A stretch of 64,000 bases of DNA from CAWFGS01 sp963815535 (GTDB lineage Bacteria > Pseudomonadota > Alphaproteobacteria > Sphingomonadales > Sphingomonadaceae). Where the stretch lies: assembly GCA_963815535.1 (NCBI GenBank), contig CAWFGS010000005.1, positions 1 to 64,000 on the forward strand, read 5' to 3'. Of this stretch, positions 38,527-47,374 are shown piece by piece. Positions within the stretch are counted from its first letter, which is position 1; the number at the start of each line of letters is the position of its first letter. A program made the position numbers and the translations under genes. Below the pieces are notes generated by a model. The model made no database searches. It was not told the DNA's origin and saw only the letters and a program-made list of their open reading frames with translations.

Positions 38527-38665
38527 TCCCGACCGCTAATCCCAATCTGTGCAAAAGGGAAGGCAGCGGACATTGCGGCGATACGCCCCTATCGTTTGAC
38601 GAAAAGCGCACAACAGGCGAAGGCGCTTGGCTGTATCGCCCGACGGGCGCAACGCAGGAAACGAT

Positions 38666-39955
38666 ATGCCGCCCATCCTATCCAGCCTGATCGGTATCGT
38701 GGCGATATTGCTGATCGCGTTTCTGCTTTCCACCGGCAAAACGCGCATTCGCCCGCGCGTGGTGCTGTCGGCATTCGCGCTGCAGGCGGCGCTGGCGTTC
38801 CTGGTCCTCCGCACACCGTGGGGGCGATCGGCCATTCGCGCGATGTCGGACGGGGTGGCGGCGCTGTTGTCCTATGCCAATGCGGGCACGGCGTTTCTGT
38901 TCGGGGCGGACAATCCGCTTGCCAATACGTTCGCTTTGGGCGCTCTACCCGTGATCGTGTTCTTCGCATCGCTGGTGGCGATATTCTACCACTTGGGAAT
39001 TATGCAGCGCGTGGTGCGCTGGGTCGGCGGGGCGATCGGATGGATGACGGGGATCAGCAAAGTGGAATCGCTGGGCGCGGCCGCGAATATCTTCGTCGGA
39101 CAATCCGAAAGCCCGCTGGTCGTGCGCCCCTACCTCGCGGCATTGCCGCCATCGCAACTGTTCACTTTGATGACGGTGGGCATGGCGGGCGTGGCGGGTA
39201 CGATCCTGGCCGCCTATGCCGGGCTGCTCGGTTCCGATTATCTGCCGTTCCTGCTGGCGGCGGCGTTTATGTCCGCGCCGGGCGGTATCCTGATGGCGAA
39301 GATCATCATGCCCGACGACGGCATTTTGATAACCGACCCCGATGCGCGCACTTTGCCAGATGGCGACGTTTCCGACAGTGTTCCGGGCGAGGAGCCGGTC
39401 GAAATGGCGGAAACGTTCGAAGCGGGGACGAAACCCGCCAATGTGATCGAGGCGGCGGCGCAGGGCGCACAGACGGGCGTAAAGCTGGCGGTGGCGGTCG
39501 GCGCAATGGTGCTGGCCTTCGTCGCGCTGGTGGCGATGGCGAACGGATTGCTGGGCGCGGCGGGCGGCCTGGTCGGCTATCCCGATGTGTCGTTCGAGGG
39601 GTTGTTGGGCGTCGTGTTTGCGCCGGTCATGTTCCTGATCGGCGTACCGTGGGCCGAATCGGGTGTGGCGGGCGGCCTGTTCGGGACCAAGATCGTGCTC
39701 AACGAATTCGTCGCCTTCATTCAGTTGGGCGCGGTGGAGGCGAGCGAGTTGTCCGAACGCAGCCGGGGAATCGTGACGTTCGCCCTGTGCGGCTTTGCCA
39801 ATTTCAGTTCGATCGCGATCCAGATGGCGGTGACGGGCGGTCTCGCGCCGAACCAGCGTCCGGTCATCGCCCGGCTGGGCCTGCGTGCACTGGCGGCGGG
39901 CAGCCTGGCCAATTTGATGAGCGCGGCACTGGCGGGGCTGTTCCTGCCGTATTAG
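38666..39955 (+). CDS. Concentrative nucleoside transporter (NupC/CNT family)
   Basis: This 429-residue Na+- or H+-coupled nucleoside importer has an N-terminal Nucleos_tra2_N-type segment (GIVAILLIAFLLSTGKTRIR) and the gate domain. NIFVGQSESPLVVRPYL is the CNT hallmark, followed by MSAPGGILMAKIIMPD and the C-terminal GTKIVLNEFVAFIQL and TFALCGFANFSSIAIQ. An acidic cytoplasmic loop (about 225-260) separates the halves. The start at 38666 (MPPILSS) is preferred to the in-frame 38627 codon because the hydrophobic start fits. Intact frame. Confidence 0.93.
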   Translation: MPPILSSLIGIVAILLIAFLLSTGKTRIRPRVVLSAFALQAALAFLVLRTPWGRSAIRAMSDGVAALLSYANAGTAFLFGADNPLANTFALGALPVIVFFASLVAIFYHLGIMQRVVRWVGGAIGWMTGISKVESLGAAANIFVGQSESPLVVRPYLAALPPSQLFTLMTVGMAGVAGTILAAYAGLLGSDYLPFLLAAAFMSAPGGILMAKIIMPDDGILITDPDARTLPDGDVSDSVPGEEPVEMAETFEAGTKPANVIEAAAQGAQTGVKLAVAVGAMVLAFVALVAMANGLLGAAGGLVGYPDVSFEGLLGVVFAPVMFLIGVPWAESGVAGGLFGTKIVLNEFVAFIQLGAVEASELSERSRGIVTFALCGFANFSSIAIQMAVTGGLAPNQRPVIARLGLRALAAGSLANLMSAALAGLFLPY

Positions 39956-39965
39956 AACGATTCCC

Positions 39966-40901
39966 ATGTCCCACAGAACCCCCGCAATAGCTTCCGTCTC
40001 CCTTGGCCAGCCTTTGGCCGATATCAGCCATGCCTTGGGCGCGAGCTTCGCCGAATTCGGCTTCGCCATCGTCCGCGATCACGGCATTCCGGCCGATCTC
40101 ATCGCGCGGGCGGAAGCAATGGCGAAGGGGTTTTTCGCACTGCCGGACGATGTGAAGCGGCGATATCATCGGCCGGGCGGCGGCGGCGCGCGCGGCTACA
40201 CTCCGTTCGGCACGGAGAAGGCGAAGGATGCGCGAGTCCACGATCTGAAAGAGTTCTGGCATGTCGGGCGCGATCTGCCGCCGGGGCATGCATTGGCGCC
40301 TTTCATGGCGGCGAATGTCTGGCCCGATGAAATACCCGAATTTCGCGATACGTTTATGCAGCTTTACAATGCATTCGACGTGGCAGGCGCACGCGTGCTG
40401 GAGGCGGTGGCCCTGCATCTGGGGCTGGATCGCGACTTCTTCGGCCCCACTGTGGCCGATGGCAATTCGGTCATGCGGCTGCTGCGTTACCCCGCGCTGG
40501 AGGGGGCGGAGGCCAATGGTGCCATTCGCGCAGCAGCGCATGGCGATATCAACACCATCACCTTGCTGTTGGGCGCAGAGGAAGCCGGGCTGGAACTGCT
40601 GACGCGCGAGGGTGACTGGCTTGCGATCGATCCGCCGGTCGGTTCCGTCGTCGTCAATATCGGCGACATGCTGGAACGGCTGACCAACGGGCGCTTGCGC
40701 TCCACGGTCCACCGCGTGGTCAATCCATCCGGGGCGGCGGCGCATCGCGCGCGGTATTCGATGCCGTTCTTCCTGCATTTCCGCCCGGACTATCTGATCG
40801 AGACTTTGCCAACATGCGTGGAGGACGGCGACACGACGCCCGAGCCCATTCTAGCGCATGATTTTCTGATGCAGCGGCTGCGCGAAATCGGGCTCGCCTG
40901 A
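39966..40901 (+). CDS. 2-oxoglutarate/Fe(II) oxygenase, isopenicillin N synthase family
   Basis: This 311-residue non-heme iron dioxygenase has a DIOX_N segment (EFGFAIVRDHGIPADLI) and the double-stranded beta-helix core. The iron ligands are His and Asp in AAAHGDINTITLLL and the distal His in RLRSTVHRVVNP. The 2-oxoglutarate-binding Arg-Ser lies in ARYSMPFFLHF. The substrate is unknown; similar bacterial proteins are simply annotated as isopenicillin N synthase-like. It starts 10 bp after the nucleoside transporter, so the two may be one operon. Intact frame. Confidence 0.92.
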   Translation: MSHRTPAIASVSLGQPLADISHALGASFAEFGFAIVRDHGIPADLIARAEAMAKGFFALPDDVKRRYHRPGGGGARGYTPFGTEKAKDARVHDLKEFWHVGRDLPPGHALAPFMAANVWPDEIPEFRDTFMQLYNAFDVAGARVLEAVALHLGLDRDFFGPTVADGNSVMRLLRYPALEGAEANGAIRAAAHGDINTITLLLGAEEAGLELLTREGDWLAIDPPVGSVVVNIGDMLERLTNGRLRSTVHRVVNPSGAAAHRARYSMPFFLHFRPDYLIETLPTCVEDGDTTPEPILAHDFLMQRLREIGLA

Positions 40902-41234
40902 ACGCGTATCGGGTGGAAGCGATTCGGTTCCTGTAAAACGCCGCGACGTTCGGCTTTAATCCACAGACGGTGATTGTCCCATGTTGTTGCATTGCAGCAA
41001 CACCGCTGTAACCAACTGAATCTTCAACATTAAACTCTGACTTATCACGGTCCGCTCGGTTTGCCTCGGTCGTTGTCATAACCGTGCAATAATCCGCGCC
41101 CTTGGAGCATGACAGGCACGCTGGCAGGGGGCCTCCCGACGTCGGCCCCATTATCGGCGTGCAACGATTATGTGACCCGTTCTTACCGATAAACCGTACC
41201 GACCCCGTATCTGCTGCGAAGGAAACCGCTCGCG
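40902..41234. promoter_or_regulatory. Upstream region of the TonB-dependent receptor
   Basis: A 333-bp gene-free region. An inverted repeat TGTTGC-att-GCAGCAACA at about 40985-41002 could be an operator. A GAAGGAAA ribosome-binding site lies just before the receptor ATG. No convincing -35/-10 pair was fixed by eye. Confidence 0.4.
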
Positions 41235-44200
41235 ATGAAACTCAAATATCTTCTGGCCGCCAGTGTCGTCAGTCTGACCGCTGCAACCGCTCTCCCCGCG
41301 CCCGTATCGGCGCAGCAGATTACGTCCGGCGTCGAAGGGCGCGTGACGGATGCGAACGGCACTGCATTGCCCGGCGCATCGGTAGTCATCACCGACACCC
41401 GCACCAATCAGACGCGCACCGCCACAGCCGGCGCGGACGGCAATTTCCGTCAGGCATCCCTGTTGCCCGGCGGCCCCTACACCATCACCGTGACTGCGCC
41501 CGGATATGAAGGGCAGACCGTCGAGAGCCAGTTCCTGACCGTCAGCGGCAATGTCAGCTTCGCGTTCGAACTGTCCGACGCGGTTGCCGGTGGCGACGAC
41601 AACATGATCGTCGTGTCCGGCACGCGCGCCAACGCGGTGCAGCTGGCCGTCGGCCCCGGCAGCGCGTTCGGCGAAGTGACGCTGGAAAGCTTCCCCAGCC
41701 TCAGCCGCGACATTCGCGACATCATCCGCCTCGATCCGCGCGTCAGTCTGGAACGCGCGAACGAAGTCGATCGCATATCGTGCCTGGGCGGCAACGACCG
41801 TTCGAACACTTTCACCGTTGACGGCATCGTGCAGTCCGACGTGTTCGGTCTGAACGGCACGCCCTTCGCCGCGCGCAACGCCTTGCCGCTGCCGTTCGAT
41901 GTCATCCGCGAAACATCGGTCGAATTCGCTCCTTTCGACGTGGAATATTCCGATTTCACCGGCTGCCTCGTGAACGTCGTGACCAAATCGGGAACCAACA
42001 AGTTCCACGGTTCCGCTTTCTTCACCTTCCGCAACGAAGATCTGCGCGGCGACACGCTGGACGGGGTGGACAACATCCTGGCCCCATTCGAAGAATTGCG
42101 CTGGGGCGCGACGCTCGGCGGCCCCATCATTCCCGATCGCCTGTTCTTCTATGCAGGCTATGAAGAAACCGACCTCGGTAACGCGAACGACACCGGCCCC
42201 GCCGGCGGCAACTTCGCCGATCCGGTCAATTTCGTCAGCCAGAACCAGTTCGACCGGTTCGCGGATATTGCGGGCCGTGTCTATGGACAGGACGTCGGCG
42301 GCTTCCCGATCAACCTGCCTGAATCGAGCGTGCGCTATTTCGGCCGGCTCGATGCACTGCTGACGGACGATCACCGGTTGGAAGCGACGTATCAGCGGCT
42401 GGAAGAAACCAACATCGAGTCGGATTCGGGCGGCCAGGAACTGACGGGCCTCAACAGCTTCGAAGACGAAGGCACGGTTTCCGATTACTACGCGCTGCGC
42501 CTGTTCTCCGACTGGACGGACGTCATCAGCACCGAAATCCGCCTGAGCCGTTCCGAAGTAAACGACGTGCAGGGGCCCGTGGGCTTTGGCGAAGCGCAAT
42601 CCGACAATCCGACCGTTCGCCTGACCGTCGCGGTTCCCGCCGACGGCACCAGTTCGCAGGCAGGCTTCCTCAGCACCGGGCCCGGCATCTTCCGTTCGGC
42701 CAACGCGCTCAATTACGAGGTGAACCAGCTGCGCGCGCAGATGAACCTCGACTTCGATCGCCACCAGCTGAAGATCGGCGGCGAGGTCAACGATCTGCAG
42801 GTGTTCAACCTGTTCGCCATCAACGCCACCGGTACGCTGTTCTTCAACGGTCTGGACGATTTCGAAAACGGCCTGGTAGCTGGCGGGAACTTCTCCAGCG
42901 TGTTCAACTCCGGCCCCGATTCCGTTCTCAATGGACAGGTTGGCGGAGGCGTCATCAGCGCCACGCCCAGCGGGGACATCAACGAAGCGGCAGCGACGTT
43001 CGGGCGTTCGATCATCAGCGCCTATGTTCAGGATGAATGGCAGGCGACCCCGCAACTTTCGATCACCGCCGGTTTGCGCGCCGCAGATCTACGACGGGGA
43101 CGCGCCCCGTGCGAACCCGACGTTCCTGGCGCGTTACGGCCTGACCAATCGCAACGCTTTCAGCCAACTCGACCCCGTTTTGCTGCCGCGCCTGTCGGCA
43201 ACTTACGAATTCGAGAATGAAGGTTTCGTCAGCAACACCCGACTGACGGGCGGCGTCGGCGTATTTTCCGGCGGCGATCCGATCGTGTTCTTCTCCAACG
43301 CGTTTTCGAACAACGGTTTTTCCACCGGGGAAGGCAGCACGTTCGATTGTGCGCCCGGTCAGTTGACGACCGATCCGGCCACCGGCCAGATCAGCGTCGT
43401 CAATGCCGCCGGTCAGTTCACGGGCCTTCCCGCCTGTGCAATTGCCGCCGGTTCCGCCCAGGCGGCAGCCGGCCTGGCCGATACGCAATCGACCGATCGC
43501 GATTTCGACGTCCCGACGGTGGTTCGCGCCAATGTCGGCTTGCAGACCGAATTCGGAACGCAGAGCGGCTTCTTCAGCGATATCCGCCTGAACGTCGATT
43601 ATATCTACAGCCGGTTCAACGATACGTTGAACTTCGTCGACCTGTCGCAGACCCCGGATATTCGCACCAATGGCGGGTTCACCGTCGATGGCCGTCCCAT
43701 CTACGCGGCGATCGATCCGACGGTTGCGGGCTGTAATGCCACTTTGGTCGGAACGGGCGGCACGCCGCCGGTCTATCAGAATGTCAGCCCCGTCTGCTTC
43801 AACACCCGTCGCGACGATGAAATTCAGCTGACCAACGGCCCAAGCTACGAAAGTCATGTCGCATCGGTGCTGCTGTCGAAAGATTTCGACCGCGGTGTGT
43901 TCACCGACGGCGGCGGCGTGGCCCTGCGTTTGGGGTATGCCTTCACCGATTCGAACAACAACCGGAACAACGGATCGTCCACGGCAACGTCCAGCTTCGA
44001 CGTGACGGCGGCGTTCGACCGGCAGAACCCGGACATAACGACTTCGAATTTCGAAACGCGGCATAACTTCACCGCTGCGGTCAATTTCCGGGAAGAGTTC
44101 TTCGGCGATTACCAGACCAGCTTCGGGGTGTTCTTCCGCGCGCGATCGGGCCAGCCATACAGCCTGACCTTCGATGGCGGCGGCGTCTTCAACGACAGTT

Positions 44201-44763
44201 CGTCGGGCAACGACAATGCGGTTCTGTATATTCCAACGGGCGTGAACGATCCGAACCTTTCGACCTTCGCGAATATTGCCGATCCCGTAGCCAGAGCGAA
44301 TGCCATCGCGGTGCAGGGCACGGCGGTCACGAACTTGCTGAACTACCTTAACACCAACGAAAACGCGGCGTCGTGCGATTTCACGCCCGGCCAGTCGATC
44401 TCGCGCAATTCGTGCCGCAATCCCTATGCGTACGACCTCGACCTTCGCTTCAGCCAGGAACTGCCCTTCATCGGCAGCCTGACCGGGCTGGTTCAGGATC
44501 GCATCACGCTGTTCGCGGATTTCGACAATTTCCTGAACTTTCTGGATGATGGCGCGAATATCGTCCGCACCCGGAACGAATTCTTGGATATCGTCGATGC
44601 TGGGTTCAGCGTACGCGATTCACAGGACCGCAACGTGAACATTCGCGGTGTCGATCCACAGGGACGTTACGCGATCGGCGGTTTCAACCCGGACGATGAT
44701 ATCAATATCGGTCTGACGTCCTCCATCTGGCGCGTTCAGGTCGGCATTCGTTACGAGTTCTGA
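41235..44763 (+). CDS. Oar-like TonB-dependent receptor with carboxypeptidase-regulatory domain (one frameshift)
   Basis: This outer-membrane receptor has about 1,175 residues. A signal peptide ends near residue 26 (ALPAPVSAQQ). A CarboxypepD_reg-like beta domain follows (about 28-110; GRVTDANGTALPGASVVITD, LPGGPYTITVTAPGYEG), then the plug (about 125-240; RDIRDIIRLDPRVSLERANE, FTVDGIVQSDVFGLNG, VTKSGTNKFHGSAFF). The remainder is a beta-barrel that ends in the aromatic terminus VQVGIRYEF. The frame breaks near 43085 between SITAGLR and QIYDGDAPRANP. The Oar type typically handles large or peptide substrates; the ligand is unknown. The terminator follows at 44789 and tonB lies nearby. Confidence 0.92.
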
Positions 44764-44788
44764 TCCACTTATCCGAACAGAAGAATTG

Positions 44789-44820
44789 CGGCGGTTCCCC
44801 TTGCGGGGGCCGCCGTTTTT
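44789..44820 (+). terminator. Intrinsic terminator after the TonB-dependent receptor
   Basis: CGGCGGTTCCCC and GGGGGCCGCCG form a strong stem with a TTG-type loop, followed by TTTTT, 26 bp after the receptor stop. Confidence 0.9.
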
Positions 44821-44826
44821 CGTGAG

Positions 44827-45391
44827 CTATGCCACGGCGAGAAGCTCGCGGGCCAGTTGCCGGCAGACATCCGGCCCGACATCGGCTTTCAGCGCGCGTT
44901 CGAGGGCCGCGGCCCGCACGCCCAGCTCGTCTTCCCCGAACATGCCGGCGGTTCCGGCCAGTTTATGAACCAGACGCGCAAGATCCTCCGCCCGATCGCG
45001 CGGTGGTGGTGTTGTGCGAAGCGACGGTTTCGCGAACGGCGTCGATCGCTTCGGACCGCCGCACTTTCCAACGGGCCAGCATGACGGGCGTGTAAAATTG
45101 CGCGCTGTCGTCGGCGGGCAGCGCCGGTGGCGAGATATCGCTGGCGGGGCGGGAGGTATCGACGATCCAGATCGGCTCCCGATAATCCGGCGTGTAGTCG
45201 GTGGTGTAGTCCGGCGGCCCGGCCATTCGCACGGCTGTATGGGGTGGGCCGGGTCGTCGAATGGGGGCCTGTGCCGCTACCGGTTCGGGCGTCGCGACAG
45301 GCGACCCCACGCGCCGGACGGGTTTCAGCAAAGCACCGAAAAAACGCCTGATCGCGCTGCCGGAGTCGGTTTCGGGTTTCATCGCAGCCAT
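44827..45391 (-). CDS. Hpt (histidine phosphotransfer) domain protein (one frameshift)
   Basis: The N-terminal 120 residues are a low-complexity, Pro-rich region (PVAAQAPIRRPGPP, then DYTTDYTPDYREPIWIVDTS). After a shift near 45000 comes an Hpt helix pair: DLARLVHKLAGTAGMFGED has the phospho-accepting His in HKLAGTAGMFG, followed by ELGVRAAALERALKA and the end LARELLAVA. About 187 residues are expected. Hpt proteins relay phosphate between hybrid kinases and response regulators in the cytoplasm; no cognate kinase is adjacent. The start at 45391 (MAAMKPETD) is one of two close codons. The stop lies a few bases from the receptor terminator. Confidence 0.78.
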
Positions 45392-45489
45392 CCTTTTGCC
45401 AATATCCCTGCCAGCGATGCGACTGCCAAACCGCAACGGGCGGGGTGGGTAATTGCGCGTAGCTGACCATGATGGGTAAGGGATTTTCA

Positions 45490-46266
45490 ATGCAGGACAG
45501 GCGATCGGGAGCGGGATTTGCGCGCGCATCGCGTCGTCCGCGGCCGGCCGTACTGGTCGCGATCGTCTGCGCCCATATGCTGCTGGGTTACGGCCTTGCC
45601 AAAGCGTTCGCGCCCGACGTGACCGGCAGTGTGGAACGCAGTGTGGTGTCGGTGTTCAATGTCACCATCACCGCCCCTGAAGATCCCCCACCGCCCCCGC
45701 CCCCCGAACCAGCCGCCCAACCCGACGCGGCGCCCGATACCGGCGCACAAGGCGCCCCGGCCCCGCGAGCGACCCCGCGCGAGGTGGTTGCGCCGGAACC
45801 GAAAATTGCGCTTCCTCGCGACCGTCCTGCGCCCAAGGCGTCTTCCACCGGATCGGCCAACCGTTCAGGCGCGGCGGAAGCGGGACAGGGCACGGGCGCG
45901 GCGGGGCAGGGCGATGGCACGGGCAGCGGCAATGCGGGGTCCGGTACGGGCAACGGCACGGGCGGAACCGGTGGCGGCGCGATCACGAAGCCGCAGCATA
46001 TCGCCGGCGCGATCAACGCTGCACGCGATTTCCCCGTCCCCGATGGCGGGCGCGCCGTGCGTCGCGGCACCAGCGTCACGGTGAAAGTGACCGTTACCAC
46101 GGCGGGCCGCGCCACCGATTGCAGCGTCTTTCGCGCCAGTCCCGATGCGGAGGCGGACCGGATCACATGCCGTCTGGTGGAGGAACGCCTGCGCTTCACC
46201 CCCGCTACCAATGCGGCAGGTGATGCAGTAGAAGCGCCGTTCTATTGGCGGCAGCGCTGGTTCTGA
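45490..46266 (+). CDS. tonB: TonB-family energy transducer
   Basis: This 258-residue protein couples the proton motive force to outer-membrane receptors. It has a short cytoplasmic tail, one N-terminal TM helix (AVLVAIVCAHMLLGYGLAKA), a Pro-rich spacer (PEDPPPPPPPEPAAQPDAAP), a long Gly-rich linker (GTGSGNAGSGTGNGTGGTGG) and a C-terminal TonB domain (RGTSVTVKVTVTTAGRATDC, RLVEERLRFTPATN). The start at 45490 is preferred to 45469 because GGTAAGGG lies 8-15 bases before it. The Gly-rich linker in place of the usual long Pro-Lys spacer is unusual. Intact frame; probably serves the receptor at 41 kb. Confidence 0.87.
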   Translation: MQDRRSGAGFARASRRPRPAVLVAIVCAHMLLGYGLAKAFAPDVTGSVERSVVSVFNVTITAPEDPPPPPPPEPAAQPDAAPDTGAQGAPAPRATPREVVAPEPKIALPRDRPAPKASSTGSANRSGAAEAGQGTGAAGQGDGTGSGNAGSGTGNGTGGTGGGAITKPQHIAGAINAARDFPVPDGGRAVRRGTSVTVKVTVTTAGRATDCSVFRASPDAEADRITCRLVEERLRFTPATNAAGDAVEAPFYWRQRWF

Positions 46267-46303
46267 CGCGCGCCCCCACCCCATTCGATCGCTGGAGTTT
46301 GCG

Positions 46304-47362
46304 ATGCCCAACACCGATTCCGCAAGTAACCCCCTGATTCATCCCGTCATCCTGTGCGGCGGCGGCGGCACGCGGCTGTGGCCGCTCAGTCGCCTGACCA
46401 GGCCCAAGCCGTTCCTGCCGCTGATCGGCGATACGACCTTGTTTCAGGCGACGGTCGCGCGATGCACGAAAGACGGCACGTTCGCCGAGCCCACCATCGT
46501 TGCCGGTGCGAAACATGTACATCTGATCGAAGAACAGCTTGGCGAAAACAGCGGGGCGCGCATCATCGTCGAACCCGCCGCCCGCAACACGGCCCCCGCC
46601 ATCGCCATCGCAGCATGCGCTCTGCCGGACGATGCGATCATGCTGGTTTGCCCCAGCGATCACCATATCGGGGACATCGCGGCGTTTCAGGGTGCGGCGC
46701 GCAAGGCTGCGACGTTGGCACGCGACGACTGGATGGTATCGTTCGGCATAGAGCCCGACCGGCCCGAAACGGGCTTCGGCTATATCAAACGGGCGGATGC
46801 GCTGGAGGGCGGCTTTCGCGTCGAACGCTTCGTCGAAAAACCCGATCGCGCACGGGCGGAGGGGTTCCTGGCGGAAGGCGGCTTCAGCTGGAACGGCGGC
46901 ATCTTCGCATTTCGCGCGGGCGCTTTCATGGCCGAACTGGCGCGGCATCGGCCGGACATGGCGGCAGGCGCACGCGCCGCACTTTCGGGCGCGGAGCGCA
47001 ATGGCGCACAAATCCTGCCCGATGCGGCTTCCTTCGCAGGGTTAACCGATGAATCGGTGGATTACGCGGTGATGGAGAATACCGATCGGGCTGCCGTGGT
47101 GCCGGTCGCGATGGACTGGTCCGATATCGGCAATTGGGAAGCCCTGCGACTGGCGCGTGCGCGCGACGAGGATGGCAACCACACGCGCGGCACGGCGGAG
47201 CTGGTCGATTGCCGCAACGTCATGGTGCAATCGGATGGGCCGCGCGTATCCGCAATCGCGCTCGACAATGTAACGATAGTCGTGAACGGCGACGAGGTTC
47301 TGGTCATCGGTCCGGGGGGCGAACAGAAGGTCGGGAAACTGGGCGGCGCTCAGTCTCAATAA
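46304..47362 (+). CDS. manC: Mannose-1-phosphate guanylyltransferase
   Basis: This enzyme makes GDP-mannose for polysaccharide synthesis in the cytoplasm. The 352-residue nucleotidyltransferase has HPVILCGGGGTRLWPLSR, RPKPFLPLIGD, IVEPAARNTAPAIAIAA, VCPSDHHIGD, ETGFGYIKRA, VERFVEKPDRA and WNGGIFAFRAGAFMAEL. The C-terminal beta-helix (DWSDIGNWEALRLA, VMVQSDGPRVSAIALDN) is present, but there is no phosphomannose isomerase domain, so it is monofunctional. The gene lies 37 bp after tonB. Intact frame. Confidence 0.93.
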   Translation: MPNTDSASNPLIHPVILCGGGGTRLWPLSRLTRPKPFLPLIGDTTLFQATVARCTKDGTFAEPTIVAGAKHVHLIEEQLGENSGARIIVEPAARNTAPAIAIAACALPDDAIMLVCPSDHHIGDIAAFQGAARKAATLARDDWMVSFGIEPDRPETGFGYIKRADALEGGFRVERFVEKPDRARAEGFLAEGGFSWNGGIFAFRAGAFMAELARHRPDMAAGARAALSGAERNGAQILPDAASFAGLTDESVDYAVMENTDRAAVVPVAMDWSDIGNWEALRLARARDEDGNHTRGTAELVDCRNVMVQSDGPRVSAIALDNVTIVVNGDEVLVIGPGGEQKVGKLGGAQSQ

Positions 47363-47374
47363 CGCCCGCTGCGG

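Noticed and set aside
38527..38665. preQ1 riboswitch upstream of yhhQ
   Set aside because: I looked for the short preQ1 aptamer pattern and A-rich tail on the minus strand and saw none.
41151..43055. 634-codon minus-strand frame
   Set aside because: It is antisense to the TonB-dependent receptor, which has a signal peptide, plug and barrel on the + strand.
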